64,000 nt of DNA from CAISIP01 sp037968655 (GCA_037968655.1 JBBKVW010000068.1:1-64000); one strand, 5' to 3'. Shown: positions 28,420 through 37,670, counted from the first letter of the stretch. Notes: generated from the letters alone by a model not told the origin. Numbers and translations are program-made.

Positions 28420-29528
28420 AGGCATTCTTTCAAGGCGGCCAGCATGGCCCTATTTTCATCATCCAGGCCGATCGTGATGCGCAGGCAATTGGCCAGCAGC
28501 GGATGCAGCGCAGAGACATTCTTGACCAGCACGCCACGCGACCGCATGCCCGAGAAAACCGCGGCAGCCCGCTCGCTGCCCGGTTCCGTGGCACTTCCCA
28601 CGCGCAGCAGCACCATGTTGGCGTCGCTCTTGAACACCTGCACGCCCGCCAGCGTGGACAACTGCTCCATGACCCACTGGCGCTGCGCGACGATCGCGCG
28701 CGCCTGCCCGGCAAACACGTCCTGGTGTTCAATCGCGAACAGCGCGCACTCGGCATTGAGCACGCTGATGTTGTAGGGCGGTCGGACCTTTTCGAGCTCG
28801 GCAATCAGGCGCTGGCGCCCGATCAGGTAGCCAATGCGCACGCCGGCCAGGCCGAATTTGCTCATGGTGCGCATCAGCAGCACATGCGCTTGGCGCGCCA
28901 GCCGATCGATGTAGCTGCGGCTGGCAAACGGTTGATAGGCTTCGTCCAGCACGACCAGGCCCGGCGCGGCGGCAATGATTTGCTCGATCGCCGCGTCGTC
29001 CCACTGATTGGCGGTCGGGTTGTTCGGATACGCCAGGTAGATGATTGCCGGTTGGTGCGCCTCGATTGCCTGCAGCATGGCCGCCAGATCGAGCTCGAAA
29101 TCCTGGGTCAGCGGCACGCCAACGAACCGCAAGCCCTGCAACTTCGCGCTCATCTCATACATCACAAAGCCTGGCACCGGGGCCAGGATGGTCGCACCAG
29201 GGACGTCACAGGCCATTGCCAGCAAAGAAATCAGCTCGTCCGATCCATTGCCCAGCATCAGTTCAAAGCCCGCAGGCACCTTGGCAAGCTCTTTCAGCGC
29301 CTGGCGCAGGTCCTGCACGCGGCTGCCGGGATAACGATTGACGGCCAGTGCACCCAGGCGTTTCCCCAATTGCTGTTGCAGTGCATCACTGAGCCGATGC
29401 GGGTTCTCCATCGCATCGAGCTTGATCAGACCGCCTGACTCCTGAACGGCATAGGCATGCATGGAGCTGACGTCCTGGCGGATGCGACGTGCAATCAAAT
29501 CGGGCAGTGAAACGGGTGTGCTTGGCAT
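28416..29528 (-). CDS. hisC: Histidinol-phosphate aminotransferase
   Basis: 370 residues, PLP-dependent fold-type I. The lysine binding PLP is in MRTMSKFGLAGVRIGYL; substrate and cofactor elements LDAMENPHRL, GNGSDELISLL and YLAYPNNPTANQWDD are visible. It lies 61 bases after the small Rap1a-like gene and overlaps hisB. Confidence 0.96.
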   Translation of the reverse strand: MPSTPVSLPDLIARRIRQDVSSMHAYAVQESGGLIKLDAMENPHRLSDALQQQLGKRLGALAVNRYPGSRVQDLRQALKELAKVPAGFELMLGNGSDELISLLAMACDVPGATILAPVPGFVMYEMSAKLQGLRFVGVPLTQDFELDLAAMLQAIEAHQPAIIYLAYPNNPTANQWDDAAIEQIIAAAPGLVVLDEAYQPFASRSYIDRLARQAHVLLMRTMSKFGLAGVRIGYLIGRQRLIAELEKVRPPYNISVLNAECALFAIEHQDVFAGQARAIVAQRQWVMEQLSTLAGVQVFKSDANMVLLRVGSATEPGSERAAAVFSGMRSRGVLVKNVSALHPLLANCLRITIGLDDENRAMLAALKECL

Positions 29529-29589
29529 GACAAAACAGGGAATCGAAAAAGGCTAGGCTATTGACTCGTCTGGCGTCGGCGGACCGGCA

Positions 29590-29994
29590 TCAGCAGGAAT
29601 AGGCAGAAGCAAGCGCATTGAACAGCACCAGTTGAACCGGCATGTCGGCCTCATACAGGCCGGCATTGCGCTTGAGTTCGCCGTCGTACAGGGGCTTGGC
29701 CATGCGCGGCTCCAACCGTCGGCCATTCAGGCACAACAAGGGCTTGGCCCCAGCACGCAGGCCATGGGCGTGGGCCTCCAGTGCGCCTTCCATGGCACCG
29801 ACCAGGTAGTACTGCACGAAGCTTTCGCCATGGTCTTTGTCGGACTGTTCAAGCCCGCGCAGTTCACGGATGCTCATGGCTGAGGTAGCTGTCGCCAGCA
29901 GCACAAGCACGCAGGCCGCCAACAAGCCACGGACATACGCATTGCCTTCTGCGCTTGCGGAACCGGCGCCAAATTGCCGTGCAGTTCGCATCAC
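29590..29994 (-). CDS. Small exported protein, Rap1a/Tai-like, inside the his operon
   Basis: 134 residues. A hydrophobic export signal (about residues 22-39, GLLAACVLVLLATATSA) is followed by a mature part of about 95 residues that reads like the Rap1a/Tai fold: a lead helix SIRELRGLEQSD, then FVQYYLVGAMEGALEAHAHG, a CLNG segment at Cys88 and a final VQLVLFNALASAYSC with Cys134 as last residue. Rap1a/Tai proteins include type VI secretion immunity proteins, but many relatives have no known role. Only two mature cysteines are seen. It overlaps the hisD stop by four bases, so it is translated with hisD. The family call is by eye. Confidence 0.6.
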   Translation of the reverse strand: MMRTARQFGAGSASAEGNAYVRGLLAACVLVLLATATSAMSIRELRGLEQSDKDHGESFVQYYLVGAMEGALEAHAHGLRAGAKPLLCLNGRRLEPRMAKPLYDGELKRNAGLYEADMPVQLVLFNALASAYSC

Positions 29995-31322
29995 AGCCGC
30001 ATCTCCGCCGCCATCGCATGGGCTTGAAAGCCTTCCCCGTAAGCGAGCACCGCCGCTGCCTGGCCCAGGGTACGCGCGCCACTTGCACTGACCTCGATCA
30101 GGCTGCTGCGCTTCTGAAAATCGTAGACCCCCAGCGGACTGGAGAAGCGCGCAGTGCCACCGGTGGGCAGCACATGGTTGGGCCCGGCGCAGTAGTCGCC
30201 CAGGCTTTCACTGGTGTATGCGCCCAGAAAAATCGCACCGGCATGACGCAGCAGCGGCTCCCAGCGATGCGGCTCGCTGCTGCTCACTTCCAGATGCTCT
30301 GGCGCAACCTGGTTGCTCAGCGCACAGGCTTCTTCCATGGAGCGGGTATGCACCAGGGCGCCGCGGCCATTGAGGCTGGCGGCAATGATGTCGCGTCGCG
30401 CCATGCCCGGCAACAGGCGATCGATCTCGGCCTGCACCCGGTCGATGTAAGCCGCATCAGGGCACAGCAAAATGCTCTGCGCCAGTTCGTCGTGCTCGGC
30501 CTGACTGAACAGATCCATTGCAACCCAGTGCGGCGGCGTCGAGCCGTCGGCCAGTACCAGGATCTCGCTCGGGCCGGCAATCATGTCGATGCCAACCGTA
30601 CCGAACACGCGGCGTTTGGCCGCAGCCACATAGGCATTACCCGGGCCGGTGACCTTGTCGACTTTGGGCACGGTCTGCGTGCCGTAGGCCAGGGCCGCGA
30701 CTGCCTGGGCGCCGCCGATGGTAAAGACCCGCGAGACACCCGCAACATGTGCTGCAGCCAACACCAGATCATTGCGTTCGCCCACGCCGCTGCCCTTTGC
30801 CGCTGGCGTCGGAACCACCATCACAATTTGCTGCACGCCGGCCACATGCGCCGGAATCGCGTTCATCAGCACCGAAGACGGATAGGCTGCCTTGCCCCCT
30901 GGCACATATATTCCGACCCGGTCCAGCGGCGTGACCTTCTGCCCGAGCAAGCTGCCATCGGAGTCCCGATAGCTCCAGCTCTGGCCGCAGGCCTTGAGCT
31001 GGGCCTGGTGAAAGTGGCGCACCCTGTCTGCGGCAAACAGCAGCGCCTCGCGCTGCTGGGCCGGTATCTGCTCAAATGCGGCCTGCAGCACCGCGGCGTC
31101 CAGTTCCAGCTCTGCCATCGCGTCTGCTTGAACGCCGTCAAAGCGTCGCGTGTACTCCAGCACAGCGGCATCGCCGCGCTGCTGCACATCGGACAGGATG
31201 TCCGATACCCGCTGCTCGATTGCGGCGTCAGCCGCGCTGGACCAGAACAGTCGCTGGCGAAACGCGGCATCGAAGCCGGCGTCGGCACTCGACAGGCGCA
31301 ATGGTGACGCACGCACTGTCAT
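29991..31322 (-). CDS. hisD: Histidinol dehydrogenase
   Basis: 443 residues. Oxidises histidinol to histidine in two NAD-dependent steps with zinc. Conserved stretches: YVPGGKAAYPSSVLMNAIPA, the NAD-site VTGPGNAYVAAAKR, IDMIAGPSEILVLAD, the zinc ligands around DLFSQAEHDE, and QVAPEHLEV. The ATG at 31322 overlaps the hisG stop (ATGA). Confidence 0.97.
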   Translation of the reverse strand: MTVRASPLRLSSADAGFDAAFRQRLFWSSAADAAIEQRVSDILSDVQQRGDAAVLEYTRRFDGVQADAMAELELDAAVLQAAFEQIPAQQREALLFAADRVRHFHQAQLKACGQSWSYRDSDGSLLGQKVTPLDRVGIYVPGGKAAYPSSVLMNAIPAHVAGVQQIVMVVPTPAAKGSGVGERNDLVLAAAHVAGVSRVFTIGGAQAVAALAYGTQTVPKVDKVTGPGNAYVAAAKRRVFGTVGIDMIAGPSEILVLADGSTPPHWVAMDLFSQAEHDELAQSILLCPDAAYIDRVQAEIDRLLPGMARRDIIAASLNGRGALVHTRSMEEACALSNQVAPEHLEVSSSEPHRWEPLLRHAGAIFLGAYTSESLGDYCAGPNHVLPTGGTARFSSPLGVYDFQKRSSLIEVSASGARTLGQAAAVLAYGEGFQAHAMAAEMRL

Positions 31323-31975
31323 GCGGCAAGCTCCACATTGCGTCGCACCGCCGCATCCAGTGCATCGACGATGCGCCGGATCGGCGCCTGCTTGAGCTTG
31401 AGCGCGGCCTGATTGACCACCAACCGCGCGCTGATATCCATGATCTGTTCGACCTCGACCAGGTGATTGGCGCGCAGGGTGTTGCCGGTGGACACCAGGT
31501 CGACGATCGCGTCCGCAAGCCCTGTCAGCGGTGCCAGTTCCATGCTGCCATAGAGCTTTACCAGGTCGGCATGCACACCCTTGGCAGCGAAAAACTCGCG
31601 TGCGATCGCCATGTATTTGGTAGCCACCGTCAGGCGCGAACCCTGGCGTACGCGCGCGGCATAGTCGAAGCCTGCGCCCACCGCAACGCTGATGCGGCAC
31701 TGCGCAATGCGCAAGTCCAAGGGCTGGTACAGGCCCTCGCTGCCATGCTCGAGCAGGGTGTCGCGGCCGGTGATTCCGAGATCGGCGCCGCCGTACTGCA
31801 CATAGGTCGGCACATCGGTGGCACGCACTACCAGGATGCGGACATCGGCGTGGTTGGTGTCCAGGATCAGCTTGCGCGACTTTTCGGGGTCGTCCAGCAC
31901 CGTGATATCGGCGGCCTGCAGCAAGGGCAGAGCCTCCTCGAAAATGCGTCCCTTGGACAGAGCCAATGTGATCAT
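31319..31975 (-). CDS. hisG: ATP phosphoribosyltransferase HisG, short form
   Basis: 218 residues. Catalyses the first and regulated step of histidine synthesis. It has the two catalytic lobes (ITLALSKGRIFEEALPLL; GADLGITGRDTLLEHG; the PRPP loop LADAIVDLVSTGNTLRANHL) but lacks the C-terminal ACT-like regulatory domain. Short HisG works only in a complex with HisZ, which is not in this window. It lies ten bases after murA. Confidence 0.96.
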   Translation of the reverse strand: MITLALSKGRIFEEALPLLQAADITVLDDPEKSRKLILDTNHADVRILVVRATDVPTYVQYGGADLGITGRDTLLEHGSEGLYQPLDLRIAQCRISVAVGAGFDYAARVRQGSRLTVATKYMAIAREFFAAKGVHADLVKLYGSMELAPLTGLADAIVDLVSTGNTLRANHLVEVEQIMDISARLVVNQAALKLKQAPIRRIVDALDAAVRRNVELAA

Positions 31976-31985
31976 GGCGCCGCCC

Positions 31986-33254
31986 TCATGCGGACACGCG
32001 TTCGATATCGGCGCCCAGCGTGCGCAGCTTGGCTTCCATCTTGTCGTAGCCGCGGTCCAGGTGGTAGATGCGATCGACCACGGTCTCGCCTTCCGCCACC
32101 AGGCCTGCGATCACCAGGCTGGCCGAAGCCCGCAGGTCGGTCGCCATGATGTTGGCACCCGACAGCTTGGCTACGCCCTGCACCACCGAGCGCCGCCCGT
32201 CGATCTGGATTCTGGCGCCCAGGCGCACCAGTTCGTTGACGTGCATGAAGCGGTTTTCGAATATGGTTTCGGTCACCGTTGCGGTACCTTGCGCAATGCA
32301 ATTGAGCGCCATGAACTGGGCCTGCATATCGGTGGGAAATCCCGGGTACTCGGTGGTGCGAAAACTCTGCGCCGTGAGCCGGCCGTCCGACTGCACCCGG
32401 ATACCACCTTCGACCGCCGTTACCCTGGCGCCCGCCGCCAGCAGTTTCTCGATCACGGCCTCCAGATGGTCGGCCCGGCCATTGGACAGCACGACATCTC
32501 CGCCAGTTGCGGCCACCGCGCACAAAAAAGTACCCGCCTCGATCCGGTCGGCCACCACCTGGTGCTCGCAGCCATGCAATGCAGGCACGCCTTGCACCAC
32601 GATATGGCTGCTGCCGTGGCCCATGATATTGGCGCCCATCGCGATCAGCATTTCGGCCAGATCGCTGATTTCGGGTTCCTGCGCTGCGTTTTCCAACACG
32701 GTTTCACCTTCGGCCAGCGAAGCCGCCATCAGGAAGTTTTCGGTACCGGTCACGGTGACCATGTCGGTTGTGATGTGCGCACCCTGCAAGCGGGTCAGGC
32801 CCTTGCGCAAGCGCGCAATCATGTAGCCATGCTCGACCACGATGTCGGCGCCCATTGCACTCAATCCCATGATGTGCTGGTCCACCGGTCGTGAACCGAT
32901 GGCGCAGCCACCCGGCAGCGACACCGTGGCTTCGCCAAAGCGGGCCAGCAGCGGGCCAAGCGCCAGCACGGAAGCACGCATGGTCTTGACCAGGTCGTAG
33001 GGCGCCTCGGGCGATGTCAGGCTACTGGCATCGACACGCACAGAGTCGTCGTCGCCGCGTTCGATGGAAACACCCATATTGCGAATCAGGCGCATCATGG
33101 TGCTGACGTCCTGCAGATGCGGGACATTGCGCAAGGTGACCGGTTCGGGCGTCAGCAGGCAGGCGCACAACTCCGGCAATGCGGCGTTCTTGGCACCGGA
33201 AATCGGGACCACGCCGTTGAGCGTGCTTCCGCCTCGGATCAACAATCTATCCAT
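31986..33254 (-). CDS. murA: UDP-N-acetylglucosamine 1-carboxyvinyltransferase
   Basis: 422 residues. First committed step of peptidoglycan synthesis, transfer of enolpyruvate to UDP-GlcNAc. N-terminal MDRLLIRGGSTLNGVVPISG and GAKNAALP; the fosfomycin-target cysteine is in SLPGGCAIGSRPVDQH at about residue 116; the C-terminal DLRASASLVIAGLVAEGET is also conserved. Overlaps the ibaG gene by eight bases. A murA between a BolA gene and hisG is normal in this group. Confidence 0.97.
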   Translation of the reverse strand: MDRLLIRGGSTLNGVVPISGAKNAALPELCACLLTPEPVTLRNVPHLQDVSTMMRLIRNMGVSIERGDDDSVRVDASSLTSPEAPYDLVKTMRASVLALGPLLARFGEATVSLPGGCAIGSRPVDQHIMGLSAMGADIVVEHGYMIARLRKGLTRLQGAHITTDMVTVTGTENFLMAASLAEGETVLENAAQEPEISDLAEMLIAMGANIMGHGSSHIVVQGVPALHGCEHQVVADRIEAGTFLCAVAATGGDVVLSNGRADHLEAVIEKLLAAGARVTAVEGGIRVQSDGRLTAQSFRTTEYPGFPTDMQAQFMALNCIAQGTATVTETIFENRFMHVNELVRLGARIQIDGRRSVVQGVAKLSGANIMATDLRASASLVIAGLVAEGETVVDRIYHLDRGYDKMEAKLRTLGADIERVSA

Positions 33255-33486
33255 TTTTTTTCCACTCGGCCTCGGTCATGGTTTTCATCGACAGCGCGTG
33301 GACTTCGTCGGTCTGGATCTTGGCTCCCAGAGTCGCATACACCATCTGGTGGCGTGCAATCGGCCGCTTGCCCTCGAACGCATCGGACACGATGGTGGCG
33401 TACCAGTGGCGCCCGTCTCCTTCGAGCTCGCAATGCGCGCATTGCAACCCGGCGGTAATGATGGATTTGAGTTCGTCTGCTGTCAT
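33247..33486 (-). CDS. ibaG: BolA-family protein, IbaG/YrbA-like
   Basis: 79 residues. BolA proteins form iron-sulfur complexes with monothiol glutaredoxins; IbaG is linked to acid stress and envelope functions. The conserved core is GRHWYATIVSDAFEGKRPIA followed by RHQMVYATLG with the cluster-binding histidine, and TDEVHALSMKTMT near the end. The ATG at 33486 gives the usual short protein; longer readings run toward yadH. It is coupled to murA. Confidence 0.92.
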   Translation of the reverse strand: MTADELKSIITAGLQCAHCELEGDGRHWYATIVSDAFEGKRPIARHQMVYATLGAKIQTDEVHALSMKTMTEAEWKKNG

Positions 33487-33499
33487 GTCTCCCCCTCGC

Positions 33500-34318
33500 T
33501 CAACTGCGAATCTTGTACCCGATGCGCAACAAATGCACGACCACGGCACTTGCCAGGGCCAGGGCCGCCGCGACGATCGCCAGACTCAGCCACGGCGACA
33601 CATCACTCTGGCCGAAAAAACCGAAGCGGAAACCGTCGATCATGTAGAAAAATGGATTGAGGTGGCTCACGCCCTGCCAGAACGGTGGCAGCGACTTGAT
33701 CGAATAGAAAACGCCACTGAGAAAAGTCATGGGCATGATGATGAAATTCTGGAATGCCGCCAGTTGGTCAAACTTCTCCGCCCACAGGCCAGCGATCAAA
33801 CCCAGCGCCCCCATCAACGCGGCGCCCAGGACGGCAAACAACAGGATCCAGAGCGGCGCGACAAAGGGCGGCGCTGTGAACCAGAAGGTAGCCAACAATA
33901 CGCCCGCGCCAACGACCATGCCACGCACGACCGACGAAGCAACATAGGCACTAAACCAATGCCAGTGCGACAGCGGTGTCAGCAATAGGAAAACCAGATT
34001 GCCCATGACCTTGCTCTGGATCATCGAGGAGGAGCTGTTGGCAAACGCGTTTTGCAGCACGCTCATCATCACCAGGCCCGGCACCAGGAACGCGGTGTAC
34101 GAATAAGTGTCATAGACCTTGACCCGGCCCTCCAGCACGTGGCCAAACACCAGCAAATACAGGATGGCGGTGAGTACCGGGGCACCGACGGTCTGGAAGC
34201 CGACCTTCCAGAAACGCAGGATTTCCTTGTAGAACAGCGTGCGCCACCCGGTCATGGCAAACCCGCCGGTCTGCCTTTGCGCCAGCCGGTCAAGCACGGA
34301 CTCCAGTTTATTGGGCAT
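33500..34318 (-). CDS. ABC-2 type exporter permease (YadH-like)
   Basis: About 272 residues with six membrane helices. Family features: TLFYKEILRFWKVGFQTVGA at the start, NSSSSMIQSKVMGNLVFLLL and FLSGVFYSIKSLPPFWQGVS near the end. It pairs with the ATPase gene upstream, overlapping it by 11 bases. The substrate is unknown. The start is uncertain between ATG 34318 and ATG 34255; the latter has a GGCGGG six bases upstream and would give MTGWRTLFYKE. Confidence 0.9.
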   Translation of the reverse strand: MPNKLESVLDRLAQRQTGGFAMTGWRTLFYKEILRFWKVGFQTVGAPVLTAILYLLVFGHVLEGRVKVYDTYSYTAFLVPGLVMMSVLQNAFANSSSSMIQSKVMGNLVFLLLTPLSHWHWFSAYVASSVVRGMVVGAGVLLATFWFTAPPFVAPLWILLFAVLGAALMGALGLIAGLWAEKFDQLAAFQNFIIMPMTFLSGVFYSIKSLPPFWQGVSHLNPFFYMIDGFRFGFFGQSDVSPWLSLAIVAAALALASAVVVHLLRIGYKIRS

Positions 34319-35246
34319 GTCCGGCCACCGCATCGTTGTTGCGGGCCATGACTTCGACAAAGACATCCTCCAGGTCCGCCTTGCGTATCTCGACGTCCTG
34401 CGCCTGCAGGCCGGCTTCGCGCACAGCGGTCAGATAGGTTTCGATCTCCCGCGCATCGTGCGCCGGAAACTGGACGATGCGACCGGTGATTCGTGCCTGG
34501 CTGGCCAGGTGCTCTGGTAACTCGGCATCGATCTTGAAGCGCAGCACATTGCTGGACGCGGCCTTGAGCAACTCGCTGGTGCGCTCCAGCGCAACAATAC
34601 GCCCGTTCTTGAGCATGGCCACCCGCCCGCACAAGGCCTCTGCCTCTTCCAGATAGTGGGTCGTCAACAGCACGGTATGGCCCTGCCGGTTTAGCCGCGA
34701 GATGAACTTCCAAAGGGTTTGGCGCAATTGGACATCGACGCCAGCGGTTGGCTCATCCAGCACAATAACCGGCGGTTTGTGTACCAGGGCCTGCGCCACC
34801 AGCATGCGCCGTTTCATGCCGCCGGACAGCTGGCGGGTGTTGGCATTGGCCTTGTCGGAAAGACCCAGACTGTCCAGCAGTTCGTCGATCCAGGCGTCGT
34901 TATTGCGTATGCCGAAGTAACCCGACTGAAAGCGCAGCGCCTCGCGCACATTGAAAAAAGGGTCGAACACCAGTTCCTGCGGCACTACGCCAAGATTGCG
35001 CCGCGCCTGCGCGTAGTCGCGCACCACGTCGCTGCCCAGCACGGATACGGTGCCGGCGCTGGCCTGCGTCAAGCCGGCCAGAATGCTGATCATGGTTGTC
35101 TTGCCTGCCCCGTTTGGGCCCAACAATCCGAAAAATTCGCCCTTTTCGATTTCCAGGCTGACACGATCCAGTGCCAGGAAGCTGTTGTGCGGGGGGCGTG
35201 GCGCGCGATATTCTTTGGATACCGACTGGAAGGAGATTGCGGGCAT
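34308..35246 (-). CDS. ABC exporter ATP-binding protein (YadG-like)
   Basis: 312 residues. Walker A GLLGPNGAGKTTMISIL, signature RQLSGGMKRRMLVAQAL, Walker B PPVIVLDEPTAGVD and the switch histidine in VLLTTHYLEEAEALC are all present. The C-terminal about 85 residues form an extra domain seen in YadG-type exporters. It forms an exporter with the following permease, of unknown substrate. The pair between mlaB and ibaG/murA is common in Burkholderiales. Confidence 0.93.
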   Translation of the reverse strand: MPAISFQSVSKEYRAPRPPHNSFLALDRVSLEIEKGEFFGLLGPNGAGKTTMISILAGLTQASAGTVSVLGSDVVRDYAQARRNLGVVPQELVFDPFFNVREALRFQSGYFGIRNNDAWIDELLDSLGLSDKANANTRQLSGGMKRRMLVAQALVHKPPVIVLDEPTAGVDVQLRQTLWKFISRLNRQGHTVLLTTHYLEEAEALCGRVAMLKNGRIVALERTSELLKAASSNVLRFKIDAELPEHLASQARITGRIVQFPAHDAREIETYLTAVREAGLQAQDVEIRKADLEDVFVEVMARNNDAVAGHAQ

Positions 35247-35323
35247 GGGAGCCGGCGATTTTAGCCCTTCGGCTAAATGCATACGGTGGCGCCACGCAAT
35301 GCGCCAACCGACGTGGACACCGC

Positions 35324-35593
35324 TCAGGCAGTAGCTATCAGCGCGTCGATACCGTAGACCTTGGCCAGATCCTGCAGTTGCGCCGGCATCGAGGCAATCG
35401 TCAGACTTTTGCCCTGCGCGAGACTCTCACGACGCAACTCCAGCAATACCGCCAAGGCCGAGGAATCAAAGCGTTGCAGCGCACTGGCATCAACTACCAC
35501 GCTGGCACCTGGCAATGCGCGCAGGCCCTGCACCAGCATCTGCAGGCAGGCGCTGGCCTGTTGGCGGCTGAGGTCGGCGGGCAGCACCAGCAT
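35324..35593 (-). CDS. mlaB: STAS-domain protein MlaB
   Basis: 89 residues. A small STAS domain (VVVDASALQRFDSSALAVLL with the conserved serine region) that in the Mla system binds and regulates the ATPase MlaF. Last gene of mlaFEDACB, two bases after mlaC. Confidence 0.88.
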   Translation of the reverse strand: MLVLPADLSRQQASACLQMLVQGLRALPGASVVVDASALQRFDSSALAVLLELRRESLAQGKSLTIASMPAQLQDLAKVYGIDALIATA

Positions 35594-35595
35594 GT

Positions 35596-36234
35596 TCAGG
35601 CCTTGGATATATTGGCCTTGTTGCGGTCGCTCAATACCTTGATCAGGCCGTCAATGCCGCTGTTGTTGATTTCGCGCGCGAACTGGCCGCGGTAGGTTTC
35701 GACCAGCCAGACTCCGAGGACGTTGAGGTTGTATATCTTCCAGCCACTGCCCTCGCCTGGCGTCTTCTCCATCCGGTAATCAAGTTGCACCGGGTCGCCG
35801 CGCCCGCGGACCTCGGTGCGCACCAAGACTTCCTTGTCCTCCGGCGACGCGCGCAGGGGCTTGATCAATATGGTCTGGTCGCTGACCTGGGCCAGCGCAC
35901 CGGCGTAGATGCGCACCAACAGGATCTTGAATTCCTCCTGCAGGCGCATTTGCTGCTCTGGTGTGGCTTGCCGCCAGGCCGGGCCGATTGCAGATGCTGT
36001 CATGCGCTTGAAATTCACATTGGGCATGATCTTGGAGTCGACCAAGGCAATCACATGCGCGAGGTCGCCGCCCTTGAGTGACTTGTCGCTACGGATGTTG
36101 TCCAGCACCGAGGTCGACAGACGCTGGATGATCGCATCGGGCGGCTCATCCGCGGCCAGAATTGGCAGATGGAGCAAACCAGCCGCGCCTCCCAAGACAA
36201 GGAAAATCAGGTTTTGGAAAATTCGGCGATGCAT
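35596..36234 (-). CDS. mlaC: Periplasmic phospholipid shuttle MlaC
   Basis: 212 residues with a signal peptide (IFQNLIFLVLGGAAGLLHLP). It carries phospholipids between the outer-membrane MlaA complex and the inner-membrane MlaFEDB complex. Typical parts: SKIMPNVNFKRMTASAIGPA and MRLQEEFKILLVRIYAGAL, then a C-terminal WKIYNLNVLGVWLVETYRGQ. It is separated from mlaA by 148 bases, the largest gap in the mla run. Confidence 0.93.
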   Translation of the reverse strand: MHRRIFQNLIFLVLGGAAGLLHLPILAADEPPDAIIQRLSTSVLDNIRSDKSLKGGDLAHVIALVDSKIMPNVNFKRMTASAIGPAWRQATPEQQMRLQEEFKILLVRIYAGALAQVSDQTILIKPLRASPEDKEVLVRTEVRGRGDPVQLDYRMEKTPGEGSGWKIYNLNVLGVWLVETYRGQFAREINNSGIDGLIKVLSDRNKANISKA

Positions 36235-36382
36235 GTGGGTTCTTTCGTGGGCCTCAAGGCGTACTTTATCAATCAGGCAATAGCACCGCAGCGCAGCTGG
36301 ACTTACCAACAAGTAAATCTGTGCGAGCCAATGGCTTGCCAAAATCCTAACCCGGCAACGCTATGCTATTTGTAACAGAGCC

Positions 36383-37102
36383 TTACTCCGGCGGGTCTCC
36401 GTCGTACACCGCGCTGCGACGGCGCTGCAGAAATGCATCGCGCGTGAAGCTGTATTTGTCCAGCGCCACATCATCCAGCGACGAACTCAAGCCCAGCAGA
36501 CCGGCCCGGGTGTCCAGCACATTGAGCACCCGCAAGGAATTGCGGGTCGGGATGTGATCGGTCTTTGACGCGAGGTCGCCATTGAAATCCACCGGAAGCG
36601 CAAGCGCATCGCGCAGTGTCGACGGACCAAAGAACGGCAATACCACATAGGGGCCGGAGCCGACACCCCAGTGACCCAGCGTCTGGCCGAAATCTTCGGA
36701 ATGCCGTTCAATCTGCATTTCGCCAGCGACATCGAAAACGCCGAAAAGACCAAAGGTGCTGTTGACGCCAAAGCGGAAAAAATTGTCAATCGCATGGCGC
36801 ATCTTGAACTGCAACAGGCTGTTCACAAATGACCATGCATCGTCCAGATTGCCCAGGAAATTGCCGACCCCGGCACGCACCAATCGGGGCGTCACTTCTT
36901 TATATACTGTGGCGGCCGGCTTGAACACCGCTTCGTCAAGCCCTTCATTGAAGCTGAACACGCCCCGGTTGAAGGACTCCAGCGGGTCGCGCGCGTCCGG
37001 ATTGGGAACCGATGCACAACCGTAGCACGCGGCCAGCACCAGTGTGACGCATCCCGCGCGTTGCACCAGTCGCTGCAAAAGCGTGTTCAACCCTGGATTC
37101 AT
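36383..37102 (-). CDS. mlaA: Outer-membrane lipoprotein MlaA (VacJ)
   Basis: 239 residues. Signal with lipobox LAAC at Cys26 (a second cysteine at 29). MlaA removes mislocalised phospholipids from the outer leaflet. Family stretches: DPLESFNRGVFSFNEGLDEA, NFLGNLDDAWSFVNSLLQFK, GVNSTFGLFGVFDVAGEMQI and GVGSGPYVVLPFFGPSTLRD. The gene overlaps mlaD by four bases. Its placement between mlaD and mlaC is the Burkholderiales arrangement. Confidence 0.95.
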   Translation of the reverse strand: MNPGLNTLLQRLVQRAGCVTLVLAACYGCASVPNPDARDPLESFNRGVFSFNEGLDEAVFKPAATVYKEVTPRLVRAGVGNFLGNLDDAWSFVNSLLQFKMRHAIDNFFRFGVNSTFGLFGVFDVAGEMQIERHSEDFGQTLGHWGVGSGPYVVLPFFGPSTLRDALALPVDFNGDLASKTDHIPTRNSLRVLNVLDTRAGLLGLSSSLDDVALDKYSFTRDAFLQRRRSAVYDGDPPE

Positions 37103-37587
37103 TTCTTATCCTTGCCCGCCTGCGCTCCACCCGCGCTTGCCGCGCTGTTGAACAGGAACTGGCCTATCAGGTTTTCAAGCACAACCGCAGACTGGGTGCT
37201 CGAAATGGTATCACCGGCCACCAGGTTTTTTTCGTCTGCACCTGGCTCCAGGCCCAGATATTGCTCGCCCAACAGGCCGCTGGTCAGGATCTTGAGCGAG
37301 CTGTCCTTTGGAAATCCGAATCGACTGTCCATGGCCATGGTGACCCTGGCCTGGAACGTCTTGTCATCAAAACTGATGCTCTCCACCCGCCCCACCAGCA
37401 CGCCCGCACTACGCACTGCTGCTTTCGGTTTGAGTCCGCCCACGTTCTGGAATTTTCCATCCAGCCGGTAGGTCGGTTGGAAACTGAGGCTCAGCAGATT
37501 GGCCGACTGAAGGGCCAGAAACAAAATTGCAGCCGCACCCAGCAAGACGAACAAGCCGACCCAGACATCGATTTTCGAGCGTTGCAT
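37099..37587 (-). CDS. mlaD: MCE-domain lipid transport protein MlaD
   Basis: 162 residues. One N-terminal membrane helix (VGLFVLLGAAAILFLALQSA) and an MCE domain with NVGGLKPKAAVRSAGVLVGR and LLGEQYLGLEPGADE. MlaD forms the hexameric ring of the inner-membrane complex. The C-terminus is short and Ala/Gly/Lys-rich. Confidence 0.94.
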   Translation of the reverse strand: MQRSKIDVWVGLFVLLGAAAILFLALQSANLLSLSFQPTYRLDGKFQNVGGLKPKAAVRSAGVLVGRVESISFDDKTFQARVTMAMDSRFGFPKDSSLKILTSGLLGEQYLGLEPGADEKNLVAGDTISSTQSAVVLENLIGQFLFNSAASAGGAQAGKDKK

Positions 37588-37670
37588 TTCTTACTCCTTA
37601 TTGCCGTATTTGACTGGTCTTCCGGTCTCGCACATCCAGTTCCTTGGAGCCGCCTGCAAGCGCCTGCAGG

